Below are positions 17,439 to 26,574 of a DNA stretch of 64,000 nucleotides, in pieces. The position numbers and the translations under genes are program-made. The stretch is from Halomicroarcula saliterrae (GTDB lineage Archaea > Halobacteriota > Halobacteria > Halobacteriales > Haloarculaceae). The notes under the pieces are model-generated. The model was not told the origin of the DNA. It did not search any database and saw only the letters and a list, made by a program, of their open reading frames with translations. The stretch is taken from the NCBI RefSeq assembly GCF_031624395.1, contig NZ_JAMQON010000001.1, positions 806,001 through 870,000 of the forward strand, read 5' to 3'. How positions within the stretch are numbered: position 1 is the first letter of the stretch; each line of letters opens with the position of its first letter.

Positions 17439-18014
17439 CTACCCGTCCGGGCCGCAGCCGTCGGTGACAGCCGGGGACTGCGCCTCCGTCGGTTCCGCGT
17501 CGGACTCGTCGACCGGACGGGCCGGGTTGCCGACGACGGTCGTCTCCGGTGGCACGTCGTCGACGACGACGGCACCCGCGCCGACGGTCGAGTTCTCGCC
17601 GATGGTGACGGGACCGATGAGCGTGGCGTTGGCCCCGATGGTGACGCCGTCTTCGAGCGTCGGGTGGCGCTTGGTCCGCTGCATCGACTTCCCGCCCAGC
17701 GTCACCCCGTGATAGAGCAACACGTCGTCGCCGATGTCGGCCGTCTCGCCGACGACGGTCGCCATGCCGTGGTCGATGAACAGCCGTTCGCCAACGTCGG
17801 CGCCGGGGTGTATCTCGACGCCGGTGAGAACGCGTCCGAGGTGGGAGACGAGTCGGGCGGCGAACTCGCGGTCACTCGCCCACAGCGCGTGGGCGAGGCG
17901 GTACAGCCAGATAGCGTGCAGGCCGGGGTAAGTGAGGACGACCGCCGCGGCACTGGTCGCTGCGGGGTCCTTGGCCAGTGCCGTGCGGATGTCGTCGCGG
18001 AGTGTATCGAGCAT
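17439..18014 (-). CDS. cysE: Serine O-acetyltransferase
   Basis: The first step of cysteine synthesis: acetyl-CoA plus serine to O-acetylserine. The ATG at 18014 (MLDTLRDDIRTALAKDPAAT) gives 191 residues, close to the short form of the family. The helical N-terminal part is followed by a left-handed beta-helix of hexapeptide repeats (IHPGADVGERLFIDHGMATVVGE). The active-site stretch GVTLGGK and the His residues near FIDHG and LYHG fit. The C-terminal 20 residues are a polar tail. A single gene. Confidence 0.9.
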   Translation of the reverse strand: MLDTLRDDIRTALAKDPAATSAAAVVLTYPGLHAIWLYRLAHALWASDREFAARLVSHLGRVLTGVEIHPGADVGERLFIDHGMATVVGETADIGDDVLLYHGVTLGGKSMQRTKRHPTLEDGVTIGANATLIGPVTIGENSTVGAGAVVVDDVPPETTVVGNPARPVDESDAEPTEAQSPAVTDGCGPDG

Positions 18015-18201
18015 CGTGGAGTCGGTGGTGTGGTCCGAAACTGTGCCATCGCGGGGAGAAAGCTGTGTCTCAACAACAGCGACGTGTCCGTCGGCGTCCC
18101 TGTCTGACGGTTCGAACGGCCGAGAGATGGCACCCACCGTTCATGCGGTACACTCACCGCCGAACGGGCTTAAAACAACGGGACCGCCCCGCCGGTCGGC
18201 G

Positions 18202-18642
18202 TCACTCGATATCTATCTGGTGACCGCTGTCGAGCGGTTCGACTCTGGCGACCGTAATCCGCAACACCCCGTCGTCCATTGTCGCGGTGATGTCTTCCGT
18301 GTCGGCGTCGCCCGGGAGGGTGATTCGGCGCGAGAGCGACTGGTGTGTGCGCTCCTGCTGGATGTAGGTCGCCTCCTCGGTCGTCAGCTCGTCGCGCTGT
18401 TCGGCCTCGATGGCCAGCGTGTTGTCGGTCACGTACACCTCGATGTCGTCCTTGCCGAAGCCGGGCATGTCGACCACGATGACGTACTGGTCGTCGTCTT
18501 CGGCCACGTCGATGCGGGGCTGGTCCATTCCCTGTGACCACGGTTCGAGCCCGGTGCCCCAGCGGTCGGCGGCGGTCTCGAACTGCTTGCTCATCTGTTC
18601 GAACCACGACTCCATGCTGTCGAGTGGGGACTGTCGGTCCAT
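18202..18642 (-). CDS. hsp20: Hsp20/alpha-crystallin small heat-shock protein
   Basis: A 146-residue ATP-independent chaperone. The helical N-terminus (MESWFEQMSKQFETAADRW) leads into an alpha-crystallin domain (about residues 45-135) with DMPGFGKDDIEVYVTDNTLAIEAEQ and the closing LSRRITLPGDAD and GVLRITV segments. The usual C-terminal IxI motif is only weakly present. Haloarchaea carry several copies of this family. A single-gene unit divergent from the hydroxyacyl-CoA dehydrogenase. Confidence 0.9.
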   Translation of the reverse strand: MDRQSPLDSMESWFEQMSKQFETAADRWGTGLEPWSQGMDQPRIDVAEDDDQYVIVVDMPGFGKDDIEVYVTDNTLAIEAEQRDELTTEEATYIQQERTHQSLSRRITLPGDADTEDITATMDDGVLRITVARVEPLDSGHQIDIE

Positions 18643-18843
18643 ACGTCCAGTTGGGCGACTGCGTGTTTAGTTAGGAACCGGGTACGGCCCCAGGGCCGAC
18701 AGCCCGGCAGACGAACAGCTCGGTAAGAGGCTCCTTGTCGGCGCGCTATCGCGCCCTAGCGGCCGTAACGGCGCGATAAACCCGATGGCGGTTGTTCGGG
18801 GAGAGAAACGTTGAAGCGTGGGCCGGCAGTGGGGCTACATGTC

Positions 18844-20808
18844 ATGGATTTCGAGGACATCGAGACGGTCGCGGTGCTCGGCGCGGGCAACATGGGACAC
18901 GGAATCGCCGAAGTCGCCGCGCTGGCGGGCTACGAGGTCCGGATGCGCGACATCAAGGAGGAGTTCGTCCAGAACGGCTACGACAACATCGAATGGTCCC
19001 TGAACAAGCTCGCCGAGAAAGACCAGCTCACACAGGGCGAGGCCGACGACGCGCTGGACCGCATCGAGGCGCTGGTCGACGTCGAGGCGGCCGTCGGTGA
19101 CGCCGACGTCATCATCGAGGCCGTGCCCGAGAAGATGGACATCAAGAAGGACGTCTACACGGACGTCGAACAGCACGCCCCAGCGGACACGCTGTTTGCG
19201 ACCAACACCTCCAGTCTCTCTATCACCGAACTCTCGGAGGTGACCGAGCGGCCCGAGCAGTTCTGCGGCATGCACTTTTTCAACCCGCCGGTCCGGATGC
19301 AGCTCGTCGAGGTCATCACCGGCGCCCACACCAGCGACGAGACGCTCGACACCATCGAGCAGCTGGCCGAGGAGTTCGGCAAGACGCCCGTCCGCGTGCG
19401 CAAGGACTCGCCAGGGTTCATCGTCAATCGTATCCTCGTCCCGCTGATGAACGAGGCCTGCTGGCTGGTCCACGACGACGTGGCGACCATCGCCGAGGTC
19501 GACTCGACGACGAAGTTCGACATGGGACTCCCCATGGGCGCGCTCGAACTCTCGGACCAGGTCGGCAACGACGTGGGGCTGCACGTGCTCGAATACATGC
19601 ACGAGACGCTGGGCGAGGCCTACGACCCCTGCCCGCTACTGGAGGCCAAAGTCGAGGACGAGAAGCTCGGCAAGAAGACCGGCGAGGGCTTCTACGACTA
19701 CGACGACGGCGGCGCCGACATCCCGCGTGACCGGGCCAGCGAGGAGGTCAAACACCGTCTGCTCGCCGTGATGGCCAACGAGACCGGGAAGCTCGTCGAG
19801 AACGACGTGGCCCCGGTCCGCGACATCGACGAGGCCGTGATGCTGGGCGGCGGTTTCCCCGAGGGACCGGCGAAGATGGCCGACAAGGCCGACCTCGACA
19901 CGCTCGTCGAGACGCTCGAAACGGTCCACGACCAGACCGACGAGGAACGCTACGAGGTCGCCGACGGGCTCCGGACCGCGGCGAGCGAGGGCGGCTTCTA
20001 CGGCAGTGACGACGAGAGCGAGGTGAGCTACGACACCATCAACGTCGAGCACCTGGCGGGCGACGTGGGCCACATCGAACTCGACCGGCCCCACCGGATG
20101 AACACCGTCAGCACGGAGATGCTGGACGAACTCGCCGATGCCATCGACAGCCTCAGCGAGGACGACGACGTCCGAGCGCTCCTGCTCACGGGCGCCGGCG
20201 ACCGCGCGTTCTCCGCGGGCGCCGACGTGCAGTCCGCGGCCACGAACGCGACGACGCTCGACGGCGTCGAACTCTCGAAGAAGGGCCAGGAGACCTTCGG
20301 CAAGCTGGAGGAGTGCCCGATGCCCGTCGTCGCCGGCATCGACGGCTACACGCTCGGCGGCGGGATGGAACTCGCGACGGCGGCCGACCTCCGCGTCGCC
20401 TCCGACAGCTCGCAGCTGGGACAGCCCGAGCACAACCTGGGTCTGCTTCCCGGTTGGGGCGGCACCCAGCGCCTCGCCAACATCGTCGGCGAGGGCCGCG
20501 CCAAGGAGATAATCTTCACCGCCGAGCGCTACGACGCCGCCGAGATGGCCGACTACGGTTTCGTCAACGAGGTCACCACCAGCGAGGAGCTGTTCGACAC
20601 CGCGCTGGACCTCGCGAGCGACCTCGCGGCCGGGCCGCCCATCGCGATGGACTTCACCAAGCGCGCGATGCAAGCCGGCCGCGTCGACGAGAAGGCCGGC
20701 CTCGAAGTCGAGTCCCAGGCCTTCGGCCACCTCTTTGCGACGGAGGACCTCATGGAGGGACTCACCGCCTTCACCGAGGACCGCGACCCCGAGTTCGAGG
20801 GGAAGTAG
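18844..20808 (+). CDS. Fused 3-hydroxyacyl-CoA dehydrogenase / enoyl-CoA hydratase
   Basis: A 654-residue bifunctional beta-oxidation enzyme. Residues 1-290 are an NAD-dependent hydroxyacyl-CoA dehydrogenase (VAVLGAGNMGHGIAEVAA, MHFFNPPVRMQLVEVI with catalytic His, DSPGFIVNRILVPLMNEA). About 295-380 is a second C-terminal HADH domain. About 400-654 is a crotonase fold (GDRAFSAGADVQS, GGGMELATAADLRVAS oxyanion region, PEHNLGLLPGWGGTQRL). The domain order is dehydrogenase then hydratase, the reverse of E. coli FadB. The ATG at 18844 is chosen because it directly precedes the Rossmann strand. Confidence 0.92.
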   Translation: MDFEDIETVAVLGAGNMGHGIAEVAALAGYEVRMRDIKEEFVQNGYDNIEWSLNKLAEKDQLTQGEADDALDRIEALVDVEAAVGDADVIIEAVPEKMDIKKDVYTDVEQHAPADTLFATNTSSLSITELSEVTERPEQFCGMHFFNPPVRMQLVEVITGAHTSDETLDTIEQLAEEFGKTPVRVRKDSPGFIVNRILVPLMNEACWLVHDDVATIAEVDSTTKFDMGLPMGALELSDQVGNDVGLHVLEYMHETLGEAYDPCPLLEAKVEDEKLGKKTGEGFYDYDDGGADIPRDRASEEVKHRLLAVMANETGKLVENDVAPVRDIDEAVMLGGGFPEGPAKMADKADLDTLVETLETVHDQTDEERYEVADGLRTAASEGGFYGSDDESEVSYDTINVEHLAGDVGHIELDRPHRMNTVSTEMLDELADAIDSLSEDDDVRALLLTGAGDRAFSAGADVQSAATNATTLDGVELSKKGQETFGKLEECPMPVVAGIDGYTLGGGMELATAADLRVASDSSQLGQPEHNLGLLPGWGGTQRLANIVGEGRAKEIIFTAERYDAAEMADYGFVNEVTTSEELFDTALDLASDLAAGPPIAMDFTKRAMQAGRVDEKAGLEVESQAFGHLFATEDLMEGLTAFTEDRDPEFEGK

Positions 20809-20884
20809 CCAGCTAGTGCCGGCAGTGCGAACCCCCAGACGGGACTCCGTGTCACCGTACCACAGGTAGTGGAGATTTCGATGG

Positions 20885-20895
20885 GGTTAAATTGG
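20885..20895 (+). promoter_or_regulatory. TATA-like element of tRNA-Glu
   Basis: The sequence GGGTTAAATTG is centred about 27 nt before the 5' end of tRNA-Glu, a normal archaeal promoter position. Confidence 0.45.
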
Positions 20896-20917
20896 AGTAC
20901 CCGAAATCCGGAAGTAC

Positions 20918-20992
<75 letters not shown>

Positions 20993-21008
20993 TCCCAATT
21001 CTACCGCC

Positions 21009-21167
21009 GTCTTGCGTTTTTTGAGTCGTGAATAGAGCAATGATAGCCAATGTTTCAGGCCAAGTCAGAAATCAGGATTCAGTCATCCCGGCGCAGTCTT
21101 GCGATTAGCCGCTTTGTCCCACCTACTCGATTCAAAGGACTAGCCAAATACGTCCGAATCGCAAGAC
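21009..21167. repeat. Three GTCTTGCG motifs between tRNA-Glu and integrase
   Basis: The octamer GTCTTGCG occurs at 21009-21016 and 21096-21103 (plus strand) and as its complement at 21160-21167, the last 14 nt before the integrase ATG. The second and third copies extend to GTCTTGCGATT. Their position between attachment site and integrase fits integrase arm-binding sites or operators. The same octamer starts the four long repeats at 32.7-33.1 kb. Confidence 0.6.
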
Positions 21168-21180
21168 GGGGGCGAGTCTA

Positions 21181-22284
21181 ATGGACGAACTCGACGAGCT
21201 CCCCGTCGTAACCGACACGTCGGAAGAGTACCTCAACCAGCGACAATTACTCGACTACCGAGCCGAGCGTGAGGCGTGTCTCGAATGGCTCCTCACCTTC
21301 GGAAAGCGACCAGACGAGGCAGTTGGATACGCAGTGGGTACGGTGAAGCCAGGTGCGTATCGGATGGATCGATTCTATCGGTTCGTGTGGGACCAAGAGG
21401 GCGGGTACACGGTGAACGTCACGCACGATCACGCCGACGCGTGGATGAAGCATCTCGCACGCGGGGACACGGGCGCGACGAACAAGCGGAACTGCCAGAA
21501 AGCGGTCAAGCGACTGTTCAAATGGCGGCACCACGAGCACGGCCGCAGTGAATGGGATCCGGATATCACGTTCGCTGCTGATTCCAGTACGAACCCTCGG
21601 GACTTCCTCACCCGCGAGGAGCGATCTGCGGTGCGCGAGGCCGCGCTCGAATACGGCTCTGTCCCCAACTACAACAACCTCACACCGGCGGAGCGAGACA
21701 GGTGGAAGCAGTACCTTGCTCAGCGGTTCGAGAAACCGAAGTCGGAGATTTCCCCCTCTGATTGGGACCGCGCGAACGGGTGGAAGGTCCCATCGCTTGT
21801 CTGGTCGAGCCTCGATGCCGGGCTTCGACCGGTCGAGGTGGAACGATCGAAAGTCGGGTGGGTAGACACGGACAACGCGGTTCTCCGCATCCCGAAAGAG
21901 GAGAGCGCTAAAAACCGAGACGATTGGGTTGTCGGCCTCCAGTCCCGGACGGCGGAAGCACTCGACAACTGGCTCGCTGAGCGCGAAACGTACCCGGAGT
22001 ACGACGACACGGATTCGATCTGGCTGACCCGGAAATCGAATCCGTACACCACGAAGACACTCCGATACCTGCTGCATCAGCTCTGCGATATCGCTGACAT
22101 CGACACCACTCACCGGCAGATGAGTTGGTACACGATTCGTCACTCCGTCGGGACGTACATGACCCGCGAGGAAGATCTCGCAGCCACTCAGGCACAGCTC
22201 AGACACAAGAGCGCCGAAACGACAATGAAGTACGATCAAGTACCAGTAGAAGATCGTCAAGACGCGTTAGATCGAATGGGTTGA
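21181..22284 (+). CDS. Tyrosine recombinase / integrase
   Basis: A 367-residue XerC/D-like site-specific recombinase. An N-terminal SAM-like DNA-binding domain (about residues 20-115) precedes a catalytic domain with Arg in LDAGLRPVEVERSK, Lys in LTRKSNPYTT, Arg in SWYTIRHSVGTYMTREED, His in LRHKSAETTMKY and the nucleophile Tyr in that last segment. The His of the usual HxxR box is replaced by Tyr (YTIR), as seen in other haloarchaeal integrases. It sits just inside the tRNA-Glu border and so is the likely integrase of the island. Confidence 0.92.
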   Translation: MDELDELPVVTDTSEEYLNQRQLLDYRAEREACLEWLLTFGKRPDEAVGYAVGTVKPGAYRMDRFYRFVWDQEGGYTVNVTHDHADAWMKHLARGDTGATNKRNCQKAVKRLFKWRHHEHGRSEWDPDITFAADSSTNPRDFLTREERSAVREAALEYGSVPNYNNLTPAERDRWKQYLAQRFEKPKSEISPSDWDRANGWKVPSLVWSSLDAGLRPVEVERSKVGWVDTDNAVLRIPKEESAKNRDDWVVGLQSRTAEALDNWLAERETYPEYDDTDSIWLTRKSNPYTTKTLRYLLHQLCDIADIDTTHRQMSWYTIRHSVGTYMTREEDLAATQAQLRHKSAETTMKYDQVPVEDRQDALDRMG

Positions 22285-22343
22285 GCGCAGAAGCTAACGT
22301 AGCGACTACATACATCTCGTCGTATCGCTTCTTCAAATGAGTC

Positions 22344-23462
22344 TCAGAGGATGTCCGCTGCTGACCGCTGGAGCTCTTTAGTTGGATGGACGTATCGAGA
22401 TGCTGAGGACGTACTGTTTTGCCGTAATACTTCCGCGACGATGTCGAGGTCCGTTTTCTCTTCATACGTGTAAGTGCCAAGGGAGTGCCTGAATGAGTAC
22501 CAGCAGAGCTTTCGACCTTGGTGGTTGATTCCGGCTTCCTCGATGAGATTATCGAGGAGATAGTTGAGTGTGTTTGATTTGTATGGGTTACCCTTCCTTG
22601 TGAGCCACATGTGACCGGTATCGTCGTAGTTACTGCTATTGCTCCGTTGCTCAAGCCACGAATCCAGGGCTTGGGCGGCCTGATCCGAAAGATACTGTGT
22701 CCACTCTGTATCGTTTTTGACAGCGTGCTCTGCAGGAATGATAATCTTCTTTCCATCTGCATCGTACCAGTCGACTTTCATCCTATTGATGAGCGCTGGC
22801 CGCCATGCTGCAGACCTTTCAGTTGCGATGAGCGATGGGTATTTCCAATTTTTGTTGACCTTATCCCAATCCGCCGGTTTGACTTCGCTCTTTGGTTTAC
22901 CGATTACCTGAGCGAGATGCCTTCGCCAGCGATCACGCTCATCGGGAGTGAGGTTATTATACATTGGGATCGACTTGTAGGTCAGTGACGTATCCCAAAG
23001 CAACTTGACTTCGGCTTTGGTGAACGGGTCTGCCGCGTTCTTTGCCGGCTCATCGTTGAAAGTAATATCCGGCTCCCAATCAGATCCATTGAATCGGAAC
23101 CAATTGACCAGTGCGTTCGAGATTTTTCGTTTGCTTCCCTCGGCGTATCGATCGCCATCGCGGCGTCGGAACTCGTCGGTGGCAAGGGCTTCGATTACTT
23201 CGTCCGCTTGTTCCGGCGAGATCTCTGTAGAAATCCTGTCGTTTCTCCAGACCCATTCAATAGCTTGCAGTACTCGTGAGACTCGTGTCCCGATTGACTG
23301 TTCAGAGTACCCGATTTCTTTTCGCGGATTCTTCCCTTCTGATTTGAGATACCGCCTGAAATCTTCGAGTGTCGATTCGAAGATGACCTCTTGCCGCTCG
23401 TTTAATTGCGGGAACGACTCCTCTGAGTCATCTGCGGAATAGCTACTCATAGTCGCCACCAT
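22344..23462 (-). CDS. Second tyrosine recombinase, paralog of the neighbouring integrase
   Basis: A 372-residue protein convergent with the first integrase and clearly related to it: both share YNNLTPxERDRW, AQ...KPKSE and LTRKxNPY segments in the same order. Catalytic Arg residues are kept (AWRPALI and YSFRHSLGTY) and the nucleophile Tyr is present (SASRYVHP), but the His of LRHKS is Gln here (LRQNS). It may be a weaker or differently regulated recombinase. MVATMSS or MSSYS (12 nt later) may be the start. Regulatory or invertase roles are possible. Confidence 0.85.
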   Translation of the reverse strand: MVATMSSYSADDSEESFPQLNERQEVIFESTLEDFRRYLKSEGKNPRKEIGYSEQSIGTRVSRVLQAIEWVWRNDRISTEISPEQADEVIEALATDEFRRRDGDRYAEGSKRKISNALVNWFRFNGSDWEPDITFNDEPAKNAADPFTKAEVKLLWDTSLTYKSIPMYNNLTPDERDRWRRHLAQVIGKPKSEVKPADWDKVNKNWKYPSLIATERSAAWRPALINRMKVDWYDADGKKIIIPAEHAVKNDTEWTQYLSDQAAQALDSWLEQRSNSSNYDDTGHMWLTRKGNPYKSNTLNYLLDNLIEEAGINHQGRKLCWYSFRHSLGTYTYEEKTDLDIVAEVLRQNSTSSASRYVHPTKELQRSAADIL

Positions 23463-24004
23463 CCCGCGTGAGCAGCGTTCCTGGTTCTGAGTGTTAGTTG
23501 TCTTGGATTCTGTGTTCTCGAATTTGGCCCTTCGAGACGGTTATCATGTGCCGTGTGGAACGATACGAACATTGACCTACAAAATTAGAGTAACCACTTG
23601 TTTTAAAGGGTTAGTTTGGAGAATTTGATAAATCAACGCAATTGAGTAAGTATTACAAAATATTAGCGGCTGCATTGCAGGGATCGATACTCAGGGAGTA
23701 TGAGTGGATTCGGATCGACATCACCGTCCTATCCCCACTGAAAACACCTATACTAACGACTTCATCGACGACGGCCGCGCCACCAACATCTCCACGACAT
23801 ACTCGAAACCATCGATCCAATACCCACACACCTCCAAAACGCCGGGTACGACCCGGGCCCCCACCAGTAACACCCCACAGACACACATCTCAATTCCGAG
23901 ACGGAATAATTGCGAACACAGCAGCTCAACCTCCATTGACGCCCGGCGTAAGATACCACTCAGAGCGGGTCCCGGCAAAATACAACCAATTACGGACGTA
24001 CCCT
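23463..24004. other. AT-rich stretch without a convincing gene
   Basis: About 540 nt. The first half is AT-rich, for example TTGTTTTAAAGGGTTAGTTTGG near 23600, and could hold the promoter of the second recombinase. The second half contains overlapping open frames on both strands with proline- and threonine-rich or cysteine-rich translations that look random. I see no RNA gene. It may be a decayed coding region. Confidence 0.4.
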
Positions 24005-24208
24005 CTAGCGCAACTGTGACTCACTCTCCCGTCGCTTCCACACCGTCCCTAAGTGGAATGCAAGTGCCACAGCGACCACGAGCCCGACAAGCAGTAGCAC
24101 TGACTGATACGGCTTTGCTGATGCATTGGAGAGCGTTCCGAGCGCACTATACGTAAACATAATCGCGGCACCGACTATAGCGAGGATTTGATACCGAAAC
24201 TCGCTCAT
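24005..24208 (-). CDS. Small membrane protein
   Basis: A 67-residue protein with two hydrophobic helices (about residues 7-28 and 37-55) and a charged C-terminus KRRESESQLR. No family recognised. It has a plausible ATG start (MSEFRYQILAIVG). It is in the variable left part of the island between recombinases and a small two-gene unit, and it may be a holin-like or regulatory membrane peptide, although nothing specific supports that. Confidence 0.5.
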   Translation of the reverse strand: MSEFRYQILAIVGAAIMFTYSALGTLSNASAKPYQSVLLLVGLVVAVALAFHLGTVWKRRESESQLR

Positions 24209-24292
24209 ACCCTATTACTAGACTCCAAGGAATTAGTAGACACGGCCGCTCCAACGACGGAATGAGACGCGACGGGATCCTCAAACTCTCAT

Positions 24293-24499
24293 TCACCGAG
24301 CTTTCGGCGTTTCTGTTGTACTTGCGAGTATAATCTTGTGCTCCTCTAACTGTTCAAGCGCTTTCTCTTTGCGCCAATCGGTGAGTCCCTGCCGGGTAAG
24401 CTGTCGAAGTGCTTCCGAACGGTCGGCAGTCAACTCCGCCTCAATTTCGGACAACGCCTCTTCATCTTCCTCAGGTGTCTGAATCGTACCACACACCAT
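24293..24499 (-). CDS. Small protein with UPF0175-like helices, possible antitoxin
   Basis: A 68-residue acidic protein. The segment EALRQLTRQGLTDWRKEKALEQLEEHKI resembles the start of UPF0175-type antitoxins (helix, then DWR-x-E-A-L-E), but the helix-turn-helix that normally follows is missing, so it may be shortened. It begins 2 nt after the stop of the 120-residue gene upstream and forms an operon with it. A toxin-antitoxin-like role is inferred from size and pairing only. Confidence 0.55.
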   Translation of the reverse strand: MVCGTIQTPEEDEEALSEIEAELTADRSEALRQLTRQGLTDWRKEKALEQLEEHKIILASTTETPKAR

Positions 24500-24501
24500 C
24501 G

Positions 24502-24864
24502 TTACGCCCCGGTAAATTCATTTAGCGAGTGATTCGGAGATTGAGCAGTCCACTTCCCGATTTGAATGAGTTCGAATTGTTCGATCGACCCGTCAAGCGC
24601 ATCATCAAGGTGTGACTGCACGGCTGGTGAGAGCGTATCGACAAGAACCGCCGTGAGTACATGCTGCGTGAGGAAATAACTGCTTGCTAGACTGGTCGGT
24701 GCGACAGCGATGACGTCCGATCCCTCTGCAGCTTCGAGGGTACGTTCAGCGTCCCGATGCTGGTGGACCGTCGCATCAAGCTCCGTAATAGGAAACAATA
24801 CACTCGCATCCCCGTGCGAGATGCTTTCCCCCGCCGATTTGAAATGCCCTTTAGACATAATCAT
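24502..24864 (-). CDS. Hypothetical protein paired with small antitoxin-like gene
   Basis: A 120-residue protein of unknown family. It has a hydrophobic alpha/beta centre (SDVIAVAPTSLASSYFLTQHVLTAVLVDTLS) and a D/E-rich end. The ATG may be at 24864 or two codons later (MSKGHF). The partner gene follows directly. The pattern is compatible with a PIN-like fold that lost clear acidic motifs, but the evidence is thin. An AT-rich TTAATATTG lies just upstream as a possible promoter. Confidence 0.5.
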   Translation of the reverse strand: MIMSKGHFKSAGESISHGDASVLFPITELDATVHQHRDAERTLEAAEGSDVIAVAPTSLASSYFLTQHVLTAVLVDTLSPAVQSHLDDALDGSIEQFELIQIGKWTAQSPNHSLNEFTGA

Positions 24865-25042
24865 TCTACAATATATGCTCAGTGGACATTAATATTGTGG
24901 CGGTAGTCAGTACCCCGGGACACGGCACTGGCATTGACACGAACTCCGACGGCGACAACTACGGCTCCCGATTGAATAGGCGATCTACGCATCCTTGCTG
25001 TGGCAGATCAGATTAGTATCTGAGTGAAGACAGCATTCAATA

Positions 25043-25055
25043 TAAACTTTAAGTA
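25043..25055 (+). promoter_or_regulatory. TATA-like promoter of the MNT/HEPN pair
   Basis: The sequence ATAAACTTTAAGT is centred about 30 nt before the ATG at 25079, compatible with a leaderless or near-leaderless haloarchaeal transcript. Confidence 0.5.
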
Positions 25056-25078
25056 GATAGGCTGACGAACCCTTCACT

Positions 25079-25771
25079 ATGTCGAGCAACACGAATACTA
25101 AGTCCGGGCGCGGGTCGACTGTTCTTCTGGATATCCCGGCTCAAAACCCCGATTTATTCCGAAGTCAAGCAGTACACGACCTCCTCACATTTTTATCACG
25201 CCATCACAGTGATGCGTTCTCCATTACTAAACTCGCTGAGGCTGTGGACTACTCCCAACCCACGATTTCGAAGGCCGTCGATGTCTTAGCGGCAAATGAT
25301 CTCGTCGTCGAACAACGAGACGGTACCACGCGTCTCGTCCACATCAACACGGGCCGGTTGTCCCGGCCGGATGACCCGTTTCTCGACATCCCGCAAGCAG
25401 AATTCTACGAGCCAGTCCGCATTGCCGTCGATGATCTCCTCAACGAACTCGACGATGTCCTCGGCATTGTACTGTACGGCAGTGTCGCCCGCGGCGAAGC
25501 TGACCGGCGGAGTGACATTGACATGTGGGTACTCGTCGAGGACGACCGGATGGCGAACCAACGCACAGCGAACCGCGTCCGGCAAGACCTGGAAGACCGA
25601 GAATTCGACACCGGACGATACGCCTATGAAATCGACGTCGAAGGACTCCCTGCGATACCGAATTACGCGGAAGAGATCAGGACCACGCTTAGTGATGGGC
25701 TCGTCCTCTACGAGACGGAGAAGTTCGACACCGTCAAGCAAATGATTTTCCACGGAGACCTCGATGAGTAA
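25079..25771 (+). CDS. HTH plus MNT-type nucleotidyltransferase (antitoxin)
   Basis: A 230-residue protein. Residues about 30-95 form a winged helix (ITKLAEAVDYSQPTISKAVDVLAANDLVVEQ); residues about 110-225 form a minimal nucleotidyltransferase with GSVARGEADRRSDIDMW (GS at 134-135, Asp 146 and 148 as metal ligands). In HEPN/MNT systems the MNT protein neutralises the HEPN RNase by AMPylation. The stop overlaps the HEPN-like gene by 8 nt. The HTH suggests autoregulation of the operon. Confidence 0.85.
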   Translation: MSSNTNTKSGRGSTVLLDIPAQNPDLFRSQAVHDLLTFLSRHHSDAFSITKLAEAVDYSQPTISKAVDVLAANDLVVEQRDGTTRLVHINTGRLSRPDDPFLDIPQAEFYEPVRIAVDDLLNELDDVLGIVLYGSVARGEADRRSDIDMWVLVEDDRMANQRTANRVRQDLEDREFDTGRYAYEIDVEGLPAIPNYAEEIRTTLSDGLVLYETEKFDTVKQMIFHGDLDE

Positions 25772-26276
25772 CCCTGACCCGACAGCCGTCACGAACGCAC
25801 TTGACGCCGCGATCGACGCGTTCAATGAAGCAGGACACGGCGTCCCAACACGCGAATACGCAATTGAAACTGACGCCGACTGGAAAACCCAACTCACGAA
25901 AGCCTGCCGGCTCCTCGCCGCAATCGATAACCTCGACGGGAACGGGTACTACACCGCTACGATTGAGCTGTGCTTCGGAGCCACGGAACGCTCTGTAGAG
26001 GCGTACGCGTTGGCCGAAGGCGGCGATGAACTCCGAGATTTCCACGACCACACGTACTGCTACGACCGCGCTGCAACACTCGGACTCCTCACTCCCGACA
26101 CTATAGACGACCTGAAACACCTGTACAACACCAACCGGACAGACAGTTACTATGGTGGTCGCTGCCCCACTGCTGAACAAGCTACTGCAATGCGTGCCCT
26201 TTCACACTCGCTCCACACGCACGTCACTAACCAGATCCGCGAAGGCGGCGTCTGCACCTGCGAATTACCTGAGTAA
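25764..26276 (+). CDS. HEPN-like protein (toxin partner of MNT)
   Basis: A 170-residue helical protein translated from an 8-nt overlap with the MNT gene. It is all-alpha, with LYNTNRTDSYYGG near residue 120, matching the R-x4-Y arrangement seen in HEPN proteins whose partner AMPylates the tyrosines, and long helices on either side. HEPN toxins are ribonucleases. The assignment depends on this motif and on the gene order; fold-level confirmation would be by structure prediction. Confidence 0.75.
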   Translation: MSNPDPTAVTNALDAAIDAFNEAGHGVPTREYAIETDADWKTQLTKACRLLAAIDNLDGNGYYTATIELCFGATERSVEAYALAEGGDELRDFHDHTYCYDRAATLGLLTPDTIDDLKHLYNTNRTDSYYGGRCPTAEQATAMRALSHSLHTHVTNQIREGGVCTCELPE

Positions 26277-26574
26277 TTGATCTAATTCATTTGTTTCAGT
26301 TGTAGAGTCTGCGTCAGGTATCAGTGAACTCGGTGAGAGTACTTGGACTATCTGCCATACACTCGACACCTTTTTCAAGTCATTTCTCGGGTGATGCCGC
26401 TGCATGGCTCACTGAGAACGACTCATTCCTATTTTCTAGAACGATTCCTAGACACATCTATAAACTTCACTCATAGTTCACTCTCCTAGCTAATCCTCCG
26501 AAATATTCCCCTAGAGGGCCTCTTAGACCAATTTAGGAGTAACGCTTTTGTGCCCGTAGTGAGGGTGGTTTACT
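26277..26574. other. Non-coding gap after the MNT/HEPN pair
   Basis: About 300 nt, AT-rich and without a usable open frame. A short palindromic cluster (AATATTCCCCTAGAGGGCC, 26501-26519) precedes the next gene by about 55 nt. No RNA gene recognised. Confidence 0.4.
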
